DNA from: Panthera uncia
Taxonomy: Eukaryota > Chordata > Mammalia > Carnivora > Felidae
NCBI RefSeq assembly: GCF_023721935.1
Contig: NW_026057584.1
Location: forward strand, 38,139,506 to 38,203,505
Length of the DNA: 64,000 nucleotides
Direction: 5' to 3'
Made by a program: the position numbers and the translations under genes. Each line of letters starts with the position of its first letter. Positions within the stretch are counted from its first letter, which is position 1. Below the pieces are notes generated by a model. It was given only the letters and a program-made list of their open reading frames with translations, was not told where the DNA came from and made no database searches. This document shows, piece after piece, positions 35,422 to 46,729 of the stretch.

Positions 35422-35541
35422 GGGGATACCTGGCTGGCTCAGTCAATAGAGCATGTGACTCTTGATCTCAGAGTTGTGAGTTCAAGCCCCATGTTGGGTG
35501 TAGAGATTACTTAAAAAAAATAAAATCTTAAAAAAAAAAAA
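35422..35541 (+). mobile_element. Short tRNA-type SINE inside L1
   Basis: The head is GGGGATACCTGGCTGGCTCA, with GAGTTGTGAGTTCAAGCCCC, then GTGTAGAGATTACTTAAAA and poly(A). Confidence 0.88.
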
Positions 35542-36317
35542 GGATCAAGCAATTATAAAATAATTTTAATAAAATGCCATTTATATATCACAAAAATAAG
35601 ATACAGAGGAATAAATTAAAATATGTATGAGACCTCTACACCAACAGCTACAAAATATTGCTTAGAGAAAAATTTAAAACACTAATATAAAGAGAAATAT
35701 AGTATTCAATGATTGGAAGACTCGCTATTTTTAAGATGTCATTTTCCTCCAAAATGATATGTAGATTAAATGCATTCTCAATCAAAATACCAGCAGGCTT
35801 TTTTTTTTTTAATCTACAAGCTGATTCTAAAATTTATAAGGAAAAACAATTTTGAATAGTCACCACAATTTTAAAAAAGAATCACACTACTTGATTTCAA
35901 GACTTACTGTAAATCTACACAAATCAAGGCAGTTTGGTGTCGGGGAGAGGATGAATACAACAGTGGAACAGAACATTTTTATTGTCAATTGATTTTGGCG
36001 AAGGTGCCAAAACACTAATGGGGGGAAAGAGTCTTTTCAACATATAGTGCTAGAATAAATGGACAGTTACCTGGGAGGAAAAAATAAATGTGGATCCTTC
36101 CTCACATCACACACAAAAGTAATCTGAGGTGAATCATAAATATAAATGTAAAAACTAAACTTAAAAGCTTCTAAAAGAAAATATAAGAATAGTTTGTGAC
36201 ATGATAGAAAGCAAAGGTGCTTAGACAGTAAAGAAAGCAACATGATTTAAAATTTGGCAAATTATACTTCATCACAATTAAAGTCTTCTCATCAAAAGAT
36301 ATCATTAAGAAAATATA

Positions 36318-36533
36318 CTGAACCACCTGGATGATTCAGTCAGTTAAGTGTCTGACTCTTGATTTCGGCTTGGGTCATGGTCTCACAGTTGGTGAGTTCG
36401 AACCCCGTATCAGGCTCTGTGCTGACAGTGTGGATCCTGCTTAGGATTGTGTCTCCCTCTCTCTCTGTCCCTCCCCTCCCTGCTCGCTCTCTATCTCTCT
36501 CTCAAAATAAATAAAAATAAACTTTAAAAAAGA
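36318..36533 (+). mobile_element. SINEC-type element inside L1
   Basis: CCACCTGGATGATTCAGTCA opens it, CTCTCAAAATAAATAAAAAT closes it, and L1 resumes at AAAGAAAATATACAGGCAAA. The flanking AAGAAAATATAC on both sides is the duplication. Confidence 0.9.
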
Positions 36534-37346
36534 AGCAGAAAAAGAAAGAAAATATACAGGCAAACCACAGAGAAACATACTTCTGATAATGGGATTGTTC
36601 TCAGAATATGTAAAATACTTATGTAACTCTATCATAGAACCTCAAATAACCCAATTTTTACAAGTGGAATTTTTTTTAAAGTCATCAGGAAATATTTTAG
36701 CAGAAACTTAGAATGTCCTCACTGCCACTTGGGAGCACATTACTGTGGGAGGATTAAGGTGAAATCATCTCTGATGCCAAGATTTCGGGTAGATTATCTC
36801 AGGGCCAGACTTACCCAATGAATGCACGTTTGAAGGGAGGAGGAAAAGTTTTGCTATTCAATTTTGCTTAAAATAACTGGATGATATCTTATGCATCTAG
36901 AGTACTAATAAAAAGCTCCCAGAATACTAGGAACTAAACATTTGGGGGGTGGGGAGCTGTTTGGGGTTTTTTTTGGAGGGAAGAGAGTTTGTTGATTTTT
37001 AAAAAATAGAACAACAGTTCACTGGTTCTATTTCAGAGCTCACAATTGATGAATAGCACCAAGAAGAGAATCATTTGCCCATTATGCCCCAAAACATCCA
37101 AAGATATGCTCATCTAAATTGTCCTCTATTTTTCCCTTCTCTGAAACTACTCTCTTTATCATGTGAAATATATGCCTGGAAATTTAGGTAATATTTTAAG
37201 AATGGCTTTTCTTCCAAATACTTACCTAATTTTATTAATGGGTTAAAATATGTGGTCCATTACAAAATCATGTGACTCATGGATAGGGTCTTACCTAATT
37301 TAATGGTCTAAGATGGATCCTTATTTTCATTCCTTCTGTATCAAAA

Positions 37347-37386
37347 AAAAAAACAAAAAAAAAAAACAAAAAAAAAAACAAAACAA
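37347..37386. repeat. A-rich low-complexity (A8-12C)n
   Basis: The run of adenines is broken by single C residues. No SINE body is attached. Confidence 0.8.
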
Positions 37387-37626
37387 CCCACAACATCTAG
37401 TTTTATTCACATAAAACTCAGGTTCCTGATAGACCTTTCAATCCAAATCTATTTTGTATTGTGAATTGGATGACAAGAAGCTCCACCTTTCTCAAAAGGG
37501 AATAAAGAATTTAGATCCAACTTCTATGTCTGTCCGTGTTCAATGTATTCAGGAGAAGCTAACACAGTTATAGTGAGTTATTGGGTCTTCCTCCTTCATG
37601 ATTGGCCCGACATCCTAACACCTCTT

Positions 37627-37935
37627 GTATTAGTTTTCCCGTGGCTACTGCCACAGACTGCTAGACGTAGGTAGCCTAAAACAACAAAAATTTATGCTGT
37701 CACAGTTCTGGAGGCAAGAAGTCTGAAATCAGTATCAGTGAACCAAAATCAAGGTGTGGACAGGGCCACACCTCTGGAGGCCCTGGAGGAGGCCCTCCAC
37801 CTCCGGAGGAGTCTTCCTCTGGAGACTGTAGGGAAGAATCAGTTACTTTCTTCTTTGAGCTTCTGGTGGTTGCATGCATCCTTGGATTGTGGTCTCAACT
37901 CCAGAACAATATTTCCTTTTTTTTTTTGCAACAGG
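37627..37935 (+). repeat. Old interspersed repeat, same family as 31693
   Basis: TGTATTAGTTTTCCCGTGGC, GTCACAGTTCTGGAGGCAAG and AAATCAGTATCAGTGAACCA are followed by a GC-rich CTGGAGG-type segment (37770-37830) containing short inverted repeats. Confidence 0.5.
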
Positions 37936-39298
37936 TAGGTTGAATATTAAGTTATACTTTACTGGTCCTTTGAATATTCAAGTCAAATCAATAAATATCT
38001 ATTGGTCAGCTATAGTTATCTCTTCTCTTTTCATTAAAATATGACAAGTTATACACTTTAGATTAACAATACAAATGGAAATGTAACAAAGCTTAAATTT
38101 CAAAAGAACATTATAACAAGCTAAGCTTCAGTTTTACCTAAAGAATTATTAATTCCATAAATATCTGTGATATGTTTGCCTACTGTATATCAGGCATTAT
38201 GCCAGTGATAAAGACTGAAGAAGCTATGATAAAAAAGACTTGGTGCCTCCTTCAAGGAGCTTAGCCTTGGGAACAGTAAAACATGTGGAAGCAAATCTAT
38301 TCATTCTAATTCAACAAAGTAAGAGCTGTTGAAGTGACTAAGTGGTTTCTTTTTCTGAGAAGAAGTAACATTTGAGGTGAATCTTGAAGGTCAGGGATAG
38401 GTATGCAAGGGTTTAGAGAAGGCATTCCAAGCAGAACCAAAAGCCAAGTTCAAAGGCACTGAAATAGAAGCATGGATGATGTTCCCTGGAAAGATCACAT
38501 GGCTGGAATGGTAGGATTGGGATATATTGAGGGCCTTTGCATAATGGTCAAAAGCTTAGAGTTTATCTTATGAGCATCAAGAAGCCACTAAAGGCAGCTG
38601 TGATCTTGTAAGCTTTTACTTATCAGTGTGACCTTGTTTTTCTGTTGCCTCTGCTCCAGGGTCAGTTGCAAAGCCAAAGATACTGCCAGCAACTTCAGAC
38701 TCTCTGCTGCAAAAGCAGACTGACTACAGAAAAGCTATTTGCAAAGTCCTAAGGAATTGTTTAGCTTTCTATATTTTAGGAAAATTCCTTTACTCCTTTA
38801 TTATGACCTTGGAGATACTGGCCTGGAATGACAGGGAAATCCAGATTGAGAGAATTTGGTTTATATCACAGGCACTGTGTGAATCTAGATATCTGCTTTC
38901 CTGCTGTTTCTCCAAGTTGGCTTCAGATCAAGCATCATTATCATGATTTTTACCTTTTGTTGCCTCCATTCCTTCATCTTAAAGGAGAAGTAGCTTGAAC
39001 TTAGGGTAGGATTGAAAAGTATGTGCTGGCTGGCCCTTTGTGACTAGCATTTGTTTCTCAGGAAGGCTGGTGCCAGGGAGGAAGATGGCCAGAGGAGGGA
39101 CCATGGCAGAAGGGAAGGCTGCTGCTGAAGCCCCAGCAGGTGACAAGAAACACCTGATGAAAGCAGAGTTCCTGAGGCCAGGCAGCAAGAGCAATGCTCT
39201 TAAGGAAGGATTGCCACCCCACTTGGCCTTTGTCCCCTTCCTTTATTGATCCAGGCTCCTAGAATTGGCTCATACTCTGGTCTTTCAGAGATAAAAGC

Positions 39299-39452
39299 AG
39301 GGGTGCTTAGGTGGCTGTTCGTTAAGCGTCTGGCTCTTGATTTCAGCTCAGGTCATATCTCATTGTTTGCAAGTTTGAGCCCCGAGCTGGGCTCTGCGCT
39401 GACATACTTGTGCTCTTGTGCTCTCTCAAAATAAATAAACTTAAAAAAAAAG
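39299..39452 (+). mobile_element. SINEC-type element with internal deletion
   Basis: GGGGTGCTTAGGTGGCTGTT opens it and CTCTCAAAATAAATAAACTT plus poly(A) closes it. About 50 bases of the 3' body are missing. Confidence 0.88.
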
Positions 39453-39518
39453 GAAGTAAAAACAACTGTAACTTATTTCAAACAGAGGAAGATTTTTTGT
39501 CTTCTTAAACATATGCAT

Positions 39519-39729
39519 TTAACATTTTTTTTAATCTTTGAGAAAGAGAGAGACAAGCAGAGTGCAAGCAGGGGAGGGGCAGAGAGAGAGGGAGACACAG
39601 AATCTGAAGCAGGCTCCAGGCTCTGAGCTGTCAGCAGAGAGCCTGACACAGGGCTCGAACTCACCAACTGCGAGATCGTGACCTGAGCTGAAGTCAGATG
39701 CTTAACTGACTGAGACACCCAGACACCCC
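39519..39729 (-). mobile_element. SINEC-type element
   Basis: The reverse copy ends GAGACACCCAGACACCCC. The tail lies at the left (TTTTTTTTAATCTTTGAG). Confidence 0.9.
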
Positions 39730-40831
39730 ACCCCTTTGACATTCTAAAAGCATTTAAAAACAAAGCAGAAGATAGCAAAGAATTAAAGAGATTTCTGCAT
39801 GGTGAATGACTAGAGAATTCTGAAGGTCAACTTGATAGAATCAGAGATATTTTATACAATGTCACTAATGCCAGAACGAGACAAAGGGTTAATCGTATTG
39901 TGGAGGTGTTGGAGTGTGGAGAATGTCACGGATTTTAAAAAACTAATTTTGTCACCCCTATCTGAATGGAGGAGGGAAGGAGTCCAATTTTATTGGTTTC
40001 TGGGCCTTCCCACACCTCTCCAAGGTCTCACAGGATCTGGAAACGATCTCACAGGCCTCTAGGATGAGAGGTGAGGCTTTCTTGTCCCATACAGCATGGG
40101 CACCGTGGCTCACCTGAGCATGCTTCTTCGCTTCTGTTCTGTGTCTGGCAAGAGGCCTGTGCTTCTTCTCCCCTCTTCTCTTTGGTCTTCCTTCAAACTG
40201 AAATCTGCCCACTGCCAGAAAAAATAGTCATGATTGCTATGAGCAGAAGCTGCCTGGTTTACTCTATTAATCACATGAGCAACCTTTTCACTATCTTTGA
40301 AGTTCTCATCATTAGTGAGGAAGCAGTCAATAGACAATAATTTTCCCTTTCCCTGATTCAGAGTGGGGAAAAGAAAAAGGAGATTAAATTCTTGTCCCTG
40401 TTCATTATACAGCTAAAGAGCTATGTCAGCTCTGTCTTTTTCTACCTATTAGAGACCAGAAGGACTTGAAAGGGTTGTATAGTCCAACAGAGATCATCTT
40501 AAAACCTCCCGTGCCTCCTGCAATATCCTCTTTGTTTAGCATCCTTTCCTTACCCTTCCTGTCACGTTGAATTTATAATCTAAGTTTACAATTTATTCAG
40601 CACATGTTTATTGGGTTTCTTTTATGTGTGTAGCCCTGTGCTGAGTACGCTATTTTCTCCTCAATTTCTGATAGAGAAATGCCAGTAAAGGTCTGCATTC
40701 AGATGCCTCTGGGTGTGGAAGAGTCTTTTGCCTAGAATATTCCAACTGCCAACTTTAATAAATGCCCTGTTTATTGACGAGTCCAAATGGGATCATTTAG
40801 ACCTGAAACTAATAGTTTGGGAACCTAACGT

Positions 40832-40900
40832 CCCTCTCTCTAACTCTCTCTTTCTCTCTCAAAATAAATAAATAGCTTATTGGAAGAAAAAAAAAAAAAG
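40832..40900 (+). mobile_element. SINEC 3' end only
   Basis: Only CTCTCTCTAACTCTCTCTTT, then CAAAATAAATAAATAGC and a poly(A) run remain. The sequence after it (40902-40968) resembles the sequence after the SINE at 39299. Confidence 0.75.
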
Positions 40901-41114
40901 GAAGAAGAAGAAGTAAAAACAGCAGTAACATGTTACAAACAGAGGAAGGTCTTTTTTCTTCTTTAAACTACCCAGGGTTTTTTCTCCTCTCCCAACTGAA
41001 TTCATTGAACAAATACTTGCAAAATATCTACTTAGTGCTATGCTAATACATTCTGGAGAAAATGTCATCATTAGCTTAATCAATAATACATTCTGCTCTT
41101 AAAGCAGAGATTTA

Positions 41115-41307
41115 GGGGCACCTGGGTGGCTCAGTCGGTTAAGCATCCAACTCTTGATTTCAGCTCAGGTCATGATGACATGCTTCATGAGATTGAGCCC
41201 CCCATCAGGCTCGGCGCCAACAGCCCCGAGTCTCCTTGGGATTCTCTCTCTCCCTCTCTCTCTGCCCCTTCCCTGCCCATGCTCTCTCTCAAAGTAAATA
41301 AACTTTC
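41115..41307 (+). mobile_element. SINEC-type element
   Basis: GGGGCACCTGGGTGGCTCAG opens it and TCTCAAAGTAAATAAACTTT closes it. Confidence 0.92.
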
Positions 41308-41390
41308 AATAGCTATAAAAATAGAACAAATTTAAAATTAATAAACAATTAAAAGAATTTAAAACACTAGGGTTTTTTTGATGGGCTCTT

Positions 41391-42063
41391 TTTTTTCTTT
41401 TCTTTTAATTTTTTTTTTCAATTTACATCCAAATTAGTTAACATATAGTGCAACGATGATTTCAGGAGTAGATTCCTTAGTGACCCTTACCCATTTAGCC
41501 CATCCCCCCTCCCACAACCCCTCCAGCAACCCTCAATTTGTTCTCCATATTTATGAGTCTCTATGTTTTGTCCCCCTCCCTGTTTTTATATTATTTTTTA
41601 TTTCCCTTCCCTTATGTTCATCTGTTTTGTCTCCTAAAGTCCTCATATGAGTGAAGTCATATGACATTTGTCTTTCTCTGCCTAATTTCACTTAGCATAA
41701 TACCCTCCAGTTCCATCCACGTAGTTGCAAATGGCAAGATTTCATTCTTTTTGGTTGCCGAGTAATACCCCATTGTATATATATACCACATCTTCTTTAT
41801 CCATTCATCCATCGATGGACGTTTGGGCTCTTTCCATACTTTGGCTATTGTTGATAGTGCTGCTATAAACATGGGGGTGCATGTGTCCCTTCGAAACAGC
41901 ACACCTGTATCCCTTGGATAAATGCCTACTAGTGCAATTGCTGGGTCCTAGGGGAGTTCTATTTTTAGTTCTTTGAGGAAACTCCATACTGTTTTCCAGA
42001 GTGGCTGCACCAGCTTGCATTCCCACCAACAACGCAAAAGAGATCCTCTTTCTCCGCATCCTT
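41391..42063 (-). mobile_element. Young L1 3' end, antisense arm of a head-to-head pair
   Basis: The minus strand encodes the last part of L1 ORF2 (81-residue frame at 41657-41902, including MDEWIKKMWYIYTMGYYSAT) and the 3' UTR with its poly(A) (poly(T) at 41391-41419). It is 5'-truncated at 42063, where a second L1 begins in the opposite direction. It is almost identical, inverted, to 43086-43730. Confidence 0.93.
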
Positions 42064-43745
42064 GAAAGAAATCGAAGACACAAAAAAATGGAAAAAGATT
42101 CCATGCTCCTGGGTAGGAAGAACAAATATTGTTAAAATGTTGATACTATCCAAAACAATCTACATATTCAATGCAATCCCTATCAAAGTAACACCAGCAT
42201 TCTTCACAGAGCTAGAACAAATAATCCTAAAATTTGTATGGAACCAAAAGACCCCGACTAGCCAAAGCAATCTTGAAAAAGAAAACCAAAGCAGGAGACC
42301 TCACAATCCCAGACTTCAAGCTATACTACAAAGCTGTAATCATCAAGACAGTATGGCACTGGCACAAGGACAGACACTCAGATCAACGGAACAGAATAGA
42401 GAACCCAGAAATGGACCCACAAACGTATGGCCAACTAATCTTGGACAAAGCAGGAAAGAATATCCAATGGAATAAAGACAGTCTCTTCAGCAAGTGGTGC
42501 TGGGAAAACTGGACAGCGACATGCAGAAGAATGAACTTGGACCACTTTCTTACACCATACACAAAAATAAACTCAAAATGGATGAAAGACCTCAATGTAA
42601 GACAGGAAACCATCAAAATCCTCGAGGAGAAAGCAGGCAAAAACCTCTTTGATCTTGGCCGCAGCAACTTCTTACTCAACACATCTCTGGAGGCAAGGGA
42701 AACAAAAGCAAAAATGAACTACTGGGACCTCATCAAAATAAAAAGCTTCTGCACAGCGAAGGAAACAATCAGCAAAACTAAAAGGCAACCGACAGAATGG
42801 GAGAAGATATTTGCAAACGACATATCAGATAAAGTGTTAGTATCCAAAATCTATAAAGAACTTATCAAACTCAACACCCAAAAGCAAATAATCCAGTGAA
42901 GAAATGGGTAAAAGACATGAATAGACACTTCTCCAAGGAAGACATCCAGATAGCCAACTGACACATGAAAACATGCTCAACTTCACTCATCATCAGGGAA
43001 ATACAAATCAAAACCACAATGAGATACCACCTTATGCCTGTCAGAATGGCTAACATTAACAACTCAGGCAACAACAGATGTTGGCAAGGATGCGGAGAAA
43101 GAGGATCTCTCTTGCGTTGTTGGTGGGAATGCAAGCTGGTGCAGCCACTCTGGAAAACAGTATGGAGTTTCCTCAAAGAACTAAAAATAGAACTCCCCTA
43201 GGACCCAGCAATTGCACTAGTAGGCATTTATCCAAGGGATACAGGTGTGCTGTTTCGAAGGGACACATGCACCCCCATGTTTATAGCAGCACTATCAACA
43301 ATAGCCAAAGTATGGAAAGAGCCCAAACGTCCATCGATGGATGAATGGATAAAGAAGATGTGGTATATATATACAATGGGGTATTACTCGGCAACCAAAA
43401 AGAATGAAATCTTGCCATTTGCAACTACGTGGATGGAACTGGAGGGTATTATGCTAAGTGAAATTAGGCAGAGAAAGACAAATGTCATATGACTTCACTC
43501 ATATGAGGACTTTAGGAGACAAAACAGATGAACATAAGGGAAGGGAAATAAAAAATAATATAAAAACAGGGAAGGGAGGGGGACAAAACATAGAGACTCA
43601 TAAATATGGAGAACAAATTGAGGGTTGCTGGAGGGGTTGTGGAAGGAAAGATGGGCTAAATGGGTAAGGGTCACTAAGGAATCTACTCCTGAAATCATCG
43701 TTGCACTGTATGCTAATTTGGATGTAAATTTAAAAAAATAAAAAA
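42064..43745 (+). mobile_element. Young L1 3' end, sense arm of a head-to-head pair
   Basis: It begins inside ORF2 (EIEDTKKWKKIPCSWVGRTN) just after the reverse transcriptase region and runs to the 3' UTR and A-rich tail. Frames stay long (221 residues at 42234-42899) but are shifted relative to each other, so the copy is dead. The endonuclease and reverse transcriptase domains are absent. Confidence 0.93.
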
Positions 43746-43817
43746 TAAAATTTAAAACAAAATAGTGCAAAATATACTTTCAAATAAAATTTAAAGAAAG
43801 AAAAAAGAAAAAAAAAA

Positions 43818-44108
43818 GACCTGAGCTGAGATCAGGAGTCGGACACTTGGGGCTCCTAGATGGCTAAAGCTGTTAATTAAGCCAGTGACTCTTGATTTTG
43901 GTTCGGGTCATGATGTCATGGTCATGAGATCGAGCACCTCCATGGACTCTGAGCTGGGTGTGCCGCCTGCCCGGGATTCTCTCTCTCCCTCTACCTCTCC
44001 CCTCCCTAGCTCGCACTTGTCTGCATGTGCACACATACTCTCTTTCTCTCTCACACACAAACAAAAAAGAGCCAGATGCTTAACTGACTGAGCCACCCAA
44101 GGTGTCCC
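43818..44108 (-). mobile_element. Reverse SINEC head interrupted by a forward SINEC
   Basis: Fragments 43818-43848 and 44069-44108 are collinear parts of one reverse copy (GACCTGAGCTGAGATCAGG, then CTGAGCCACCCAAGGTGTCCC). The site of interruption is duplicated: GAGTCGGACACTT and GAGCCAGATGCTT. Confidence 0.85.
43849..44068 (+). mobile_element. SINEC element nested in a reverse SINEC
   Basis: GGGGCTCCTAGATGGCTAAA opens it and CTCTCACACACAAACAAAAA closes it. The 13-base target-site duplication inside the older SINE is visible on both sides. Confidence 0.88.
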
Positions 44109-44974
44109 TCCACCCCTTGGAGATCTTAAAGTCTCCTCAAACACAACATGTCCCAAATGGAACTCATGATCTTTGTCCCTCTATGCCAATGTTCGACATC
44201 TCAGTGAATGGCCCTGTCATCCATTCAGCTATACAATCCTGATTGTTCTTGAAATTCTCTTCCCCTGAGTTCTGCCTTCCATAGTATTCAGGACATTGCC
44301 AGTACCTTCTAAAATATCTCTCAGATCCAGCCACATCTCTATATCTGTGATGCCATCCTAATCCAATTTAACATCTTCCTGCCTGGATTACTGCAATAGG
44401 CACCCAACTGTTCTCTCACATCCCTCTTTTCTAGCTCTATCTGCCCTCACTGCAAGCAGAAAAATCTTTTAAAACTGCAAATCTGAGCAAGATGTTTGGA
44501 TACTTAAAACCCTTCAATCAGCATTGCTTGTGGCAGAAAGATCGTGATCTGACTACCTCTCCAACCCCATCTCACAGCACAGTCCCCCCTCTCTTTCTGG
44601 CATTGTAATTTATCTTCAGTTGCTCCGATGTGCCATGTTGCTTTCAGCCAGAGTCTTGTTTGAAGCTCTAGTCCTTCTGTCCTTGCTAGGTTGCCTAGGT
44701 AACTCCTACTCACCTACTAGATGTAAGGTCACTTCTTCACAGAAGCCTTCCCTGACCCCTGAAACTGAATCATATCCCCCTCTGCTACAGTCTCACAGCA
44801 CCCAGTTTCTCTTCATAGGTATTATCATCATTCGTATTTATGCATTTTATTGTTTAATGATTTGATTAATCTGTCTTGCCCTCTAATGTATTAGTTTAAT
44901 AAAGGCAGAGCCAATATTTATTATTCTTACCATTTGATCCTCAAAGCCTACTTGAACAGATGGTGACCACACTC

Positions 44975-45098
44975 ATCGTGGTAAGCTTTTCATAATGTAA
45001 TTGTCAAATCACTATGTGATACACCTGCAACTAATATAATGTATGTCAACTATACCTTAATTAAAAATTTTTTAAATACATAAGGTCATTACATTAAA
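44975..45098 (+). repeat. L1 3' terminus fragment inside L2
   Basis: GTGATACACCTGCAACTAAT, ATGTATGTCAACTATACCTT and AATTAAAAATTTT match the last 100 bases of mammalian L1 3' UTRs. Confidence 0.65.
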
Positions 45099-45155
45099 AA
45101 AAAGGCCTATTAGAGTGCCTGGCACATAGTAGGCACTCAATAAGTTTGTTGAATT

Positions 45156-45372
45156 GGGGCACCTGAGAGACTCAGCCAGTTAAGCATCCAACTTTGGCTC
45201 AGGTCGTGATCTCACAGTTCATGGGTTTGAGGCCCGTGTCGGGCTCTGTGCTGACAGCTTAGAGCCTGGAGCCTGTTTCAGATTCTGTGTCTCCCTCTCT
45301 CTCTGCCCCTCCCCTGCTTGTGCTGTGTCTCTTTCTCTCTCTCTCAAAATAAATAAACATTAAAATTTTTTT
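45156..45372 (+). mobile_element. SINEC-type element inside L2
   Basis: GGGGCACCTGAGAGACTCAG opens it and CTCAAAATAAATAAACATT closes it. The target-site duplication is TAAGTTTGTTGAATT on both sides. Confidence 0.93.
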
Positions 45373-46119
45373 TTAAGTTTGTTGAATTAATTAACAAAGG
45401 AATGAATAAATGAAGGTCATTAGTGACTTGCCCAGGATCGATATAGCAAGACAGACCATGGCCAGGTATTCTAAATTTCAGTCCATGTTACTAGCCTTCT
45501 CACAAAGACCTTGTCCTCAATTGTTCTGAATTATTGCAACCAAAGCAACTTCACAACTCATGTCCAATTTCTCGACCCTACCATTTTCTAAGGATGGAAT
45601 TTATGCAGCAAGGAGATGCGATATGTATAGCAATTTTTTTCCAAGAAATACATGCTATCTTTTTGCTCTATTTCGAAGGGTTTTTTTTTTATGATAAACC
45701 ATGCCGCTATTTAAAACTTGTAAAGCTTTTTGAGATTCTCAGAAGAAATATAAGGCATAGATCACAAAGAACAGTTTTATCTCTTGCAATAGGATTTCCT
45801 GTTCAAAAAATGATGTTAATTTGAAAAGCTGATACCTCCAAAAGAGCATTCTATTAGGTGGGTAATCATCATCATATTGCCAGCTGCTGTGTATACCCTT
45901 CTCTTAAGAATGAAAAAGTAAAAATCCACTTTGTTGTGTACAAGTGCCTTGCGTGTTTTATAAAATCCACATAAAATGGTCAGTGGTTGGAGGAGAGGCT
46001 CCTGTATTTATAAGACAAATAAGTTCACTGTCACCCCTGAAGAAACTTGAAGATATGATTCTCAGGGGAGTTTGGTGCCTTGGATGAAAATGGAATCATT
46101 ATTTTTCAACTTCCCCTGC

Positions 46120-46163
46120 TCACGTCATTGACTCCCACCTGCAGCCGGTCCATTGGTTATAAG
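46120..46163 (+). promoter_or_regulatory. C2orf66: Candidate C2orf66 core promoter (CRE-like, inverted CCAAT, TATA-like)
   Basis: A TCACGTCA CRE-like site (46120-46127), an inverted CCAAT box ATTGG (46152-46156) and a TATA-like TATAAG (46158-46163) lie in order within 45 bases. They sit just upstream of a plausible non-coding exon whose donor is at 46231. The spacing fits a start site near 46185-46195. This is inferred from sequence motifs only. Confidence 0.45.
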
Positions 46164-46187
46164 TAGCCATAAATGGCCTTGCAGATT

Positions 46188-46230
46188 GTAAGCAGGGTAG
46201 CCAACCAGGACCAGCAAAGCCAAACTCCTG
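46188..46230 (+). other. C2orf66: Probable non-coding first exon of C2orf66
   Basis: The sequence ends CAAACTCCTG followed by the good donor GTAAGC at 46231, and it follows the TATA-like box at the right distance. It has no ATG. The next acceptor is at 46840-46841, after a long pyrimidine tract. The exon start is approximate. Confidence 0.4.
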
Positions 46231-46380
46231 GTAAGCTTTATTAGCCCTTTCTGTGTATTTCATTTCCATTTCACATTTTGGAGTCAGAGACAATCCATAC
46301 TTATGCTGATGTGGTGTGAGTCTGTCTCAGATGTGTATATAAGGTGCATTTCTCAGTTTTTGGTATATCTTTTCTTTTTT

Positions 46381-46424
46381 CTCCTCCTCCTCCTCCTCCT
46401 CCTCCTCCTCCTCCTCCTCCTCCT
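46381..46424. repeat. (TCC)14 microsatellite
   Basis: A perfect TCC run lies in the probable first intron of C2orf66, about 150 bases downstream of the candidate donor. The two ORFs across it are simple poly-Pro or poly-Gly translations. Confidence 0.95.
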
Positions 46425-46729
46425 TTGTTTATTGAGACTGCTATCTTAATACATATGTATGCTTTTTTTTTTTTTTTAAGACTTGCACTTTCTTTGGAGA
46501 CAACAAAGTGCATTTTTTTCGAAGATGAAAAAGCGTACTCAGACTTTCTGGGTTGTATTCATAATTGGTTTGCTCATCACTGTATAATGTTATCATCATA
46601 GACTCCTTTAAGCTAATAAACTGGATTTGGGGGTCTTCATTTGCAAATAAACATGGGGAAAAAGAGGGCTGCAAAATTCAGGTGCACCAATATACTATTT
46701 TTTCCTCCCTGTCTCTCTTTAAAAATGTT

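Larger units (their letters stand above)
35035..36675 (+). mobile_element. Old L1 ORF2 fragment, sense, interrupted by two SINEs
   Basis: ATGTGAGCATCCTCAACAAA, CATTCTCAATCAAAATACCA, CAGTGGAACAGAACA and AATTAAAGTCTTCTCATCAA are ORF2 landmarks further 5' than those in the preceding copy, so it is a second L1. It has many stops. Confidence 0.8.
44140..45413 (+). repeat. L2 3' region, interrupted by an L1 tail and a SINE
   Basis: ACATGTCCCAAATGGAACTC, TGCCTGGATTACTGCAATAG, ACAGAAGCCTTCCCTGACCC and, after interruptions, GTGCCTGGCACATAGTAGGC, then GTTTGTTGAATTAATTAAC and GAATGAATAAATGAA follow the L2 3' end in order. The pieces are 44140-44945, 45105-45155 and 45374-45413. Confidence 0.8.
23856..46119. 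other. Intergenic region PGAP1-C2orf66, repeat-dominated
   Basis: No gene is supported here. Besides the listed repeats, these stretches are unassigned: 23856-24660, 27780-29200, 29320-29880, 31310-31960, 36690-37340, 37940-38160, 38640-39295, 39730-40830 and 45415-46119. The short open frames in them (for example 28012-28242, 39040-39249 and 40071-40340) show no domain and no splice context. Part of 38160-38630 (CATTCCAAGCAGAACC, AAAGGCACTGAAATAG) looks like an old interspersed repeat that I cannot name. Confidence 0.6.

Noticed and set aside
39040..39249. 69-residue frame MTSICFSGRLVPGRKM... that looks protein-like
   Set aside because: No recognisable domain, promoter, splice partner or poly(A) signal; GC-richer local composition is enough to keep a frame open.
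40071..40340. Overlapping ORFs of 75-89 residues on both strands
   Set aside because: No homology recognised and no gene structure; treated as chance ORFs.
42234..42899. 221-residue open frame on the + strand
   Set aside because: It is the L1 ORF2 C-terminal part of a 5'-truncated, frameshifted copy, not a gene.
46344..46601. ORFs with poly-Pro or poly-Gly tracts
   Set aside because: They are translations of the (TCC)n microsatellite.
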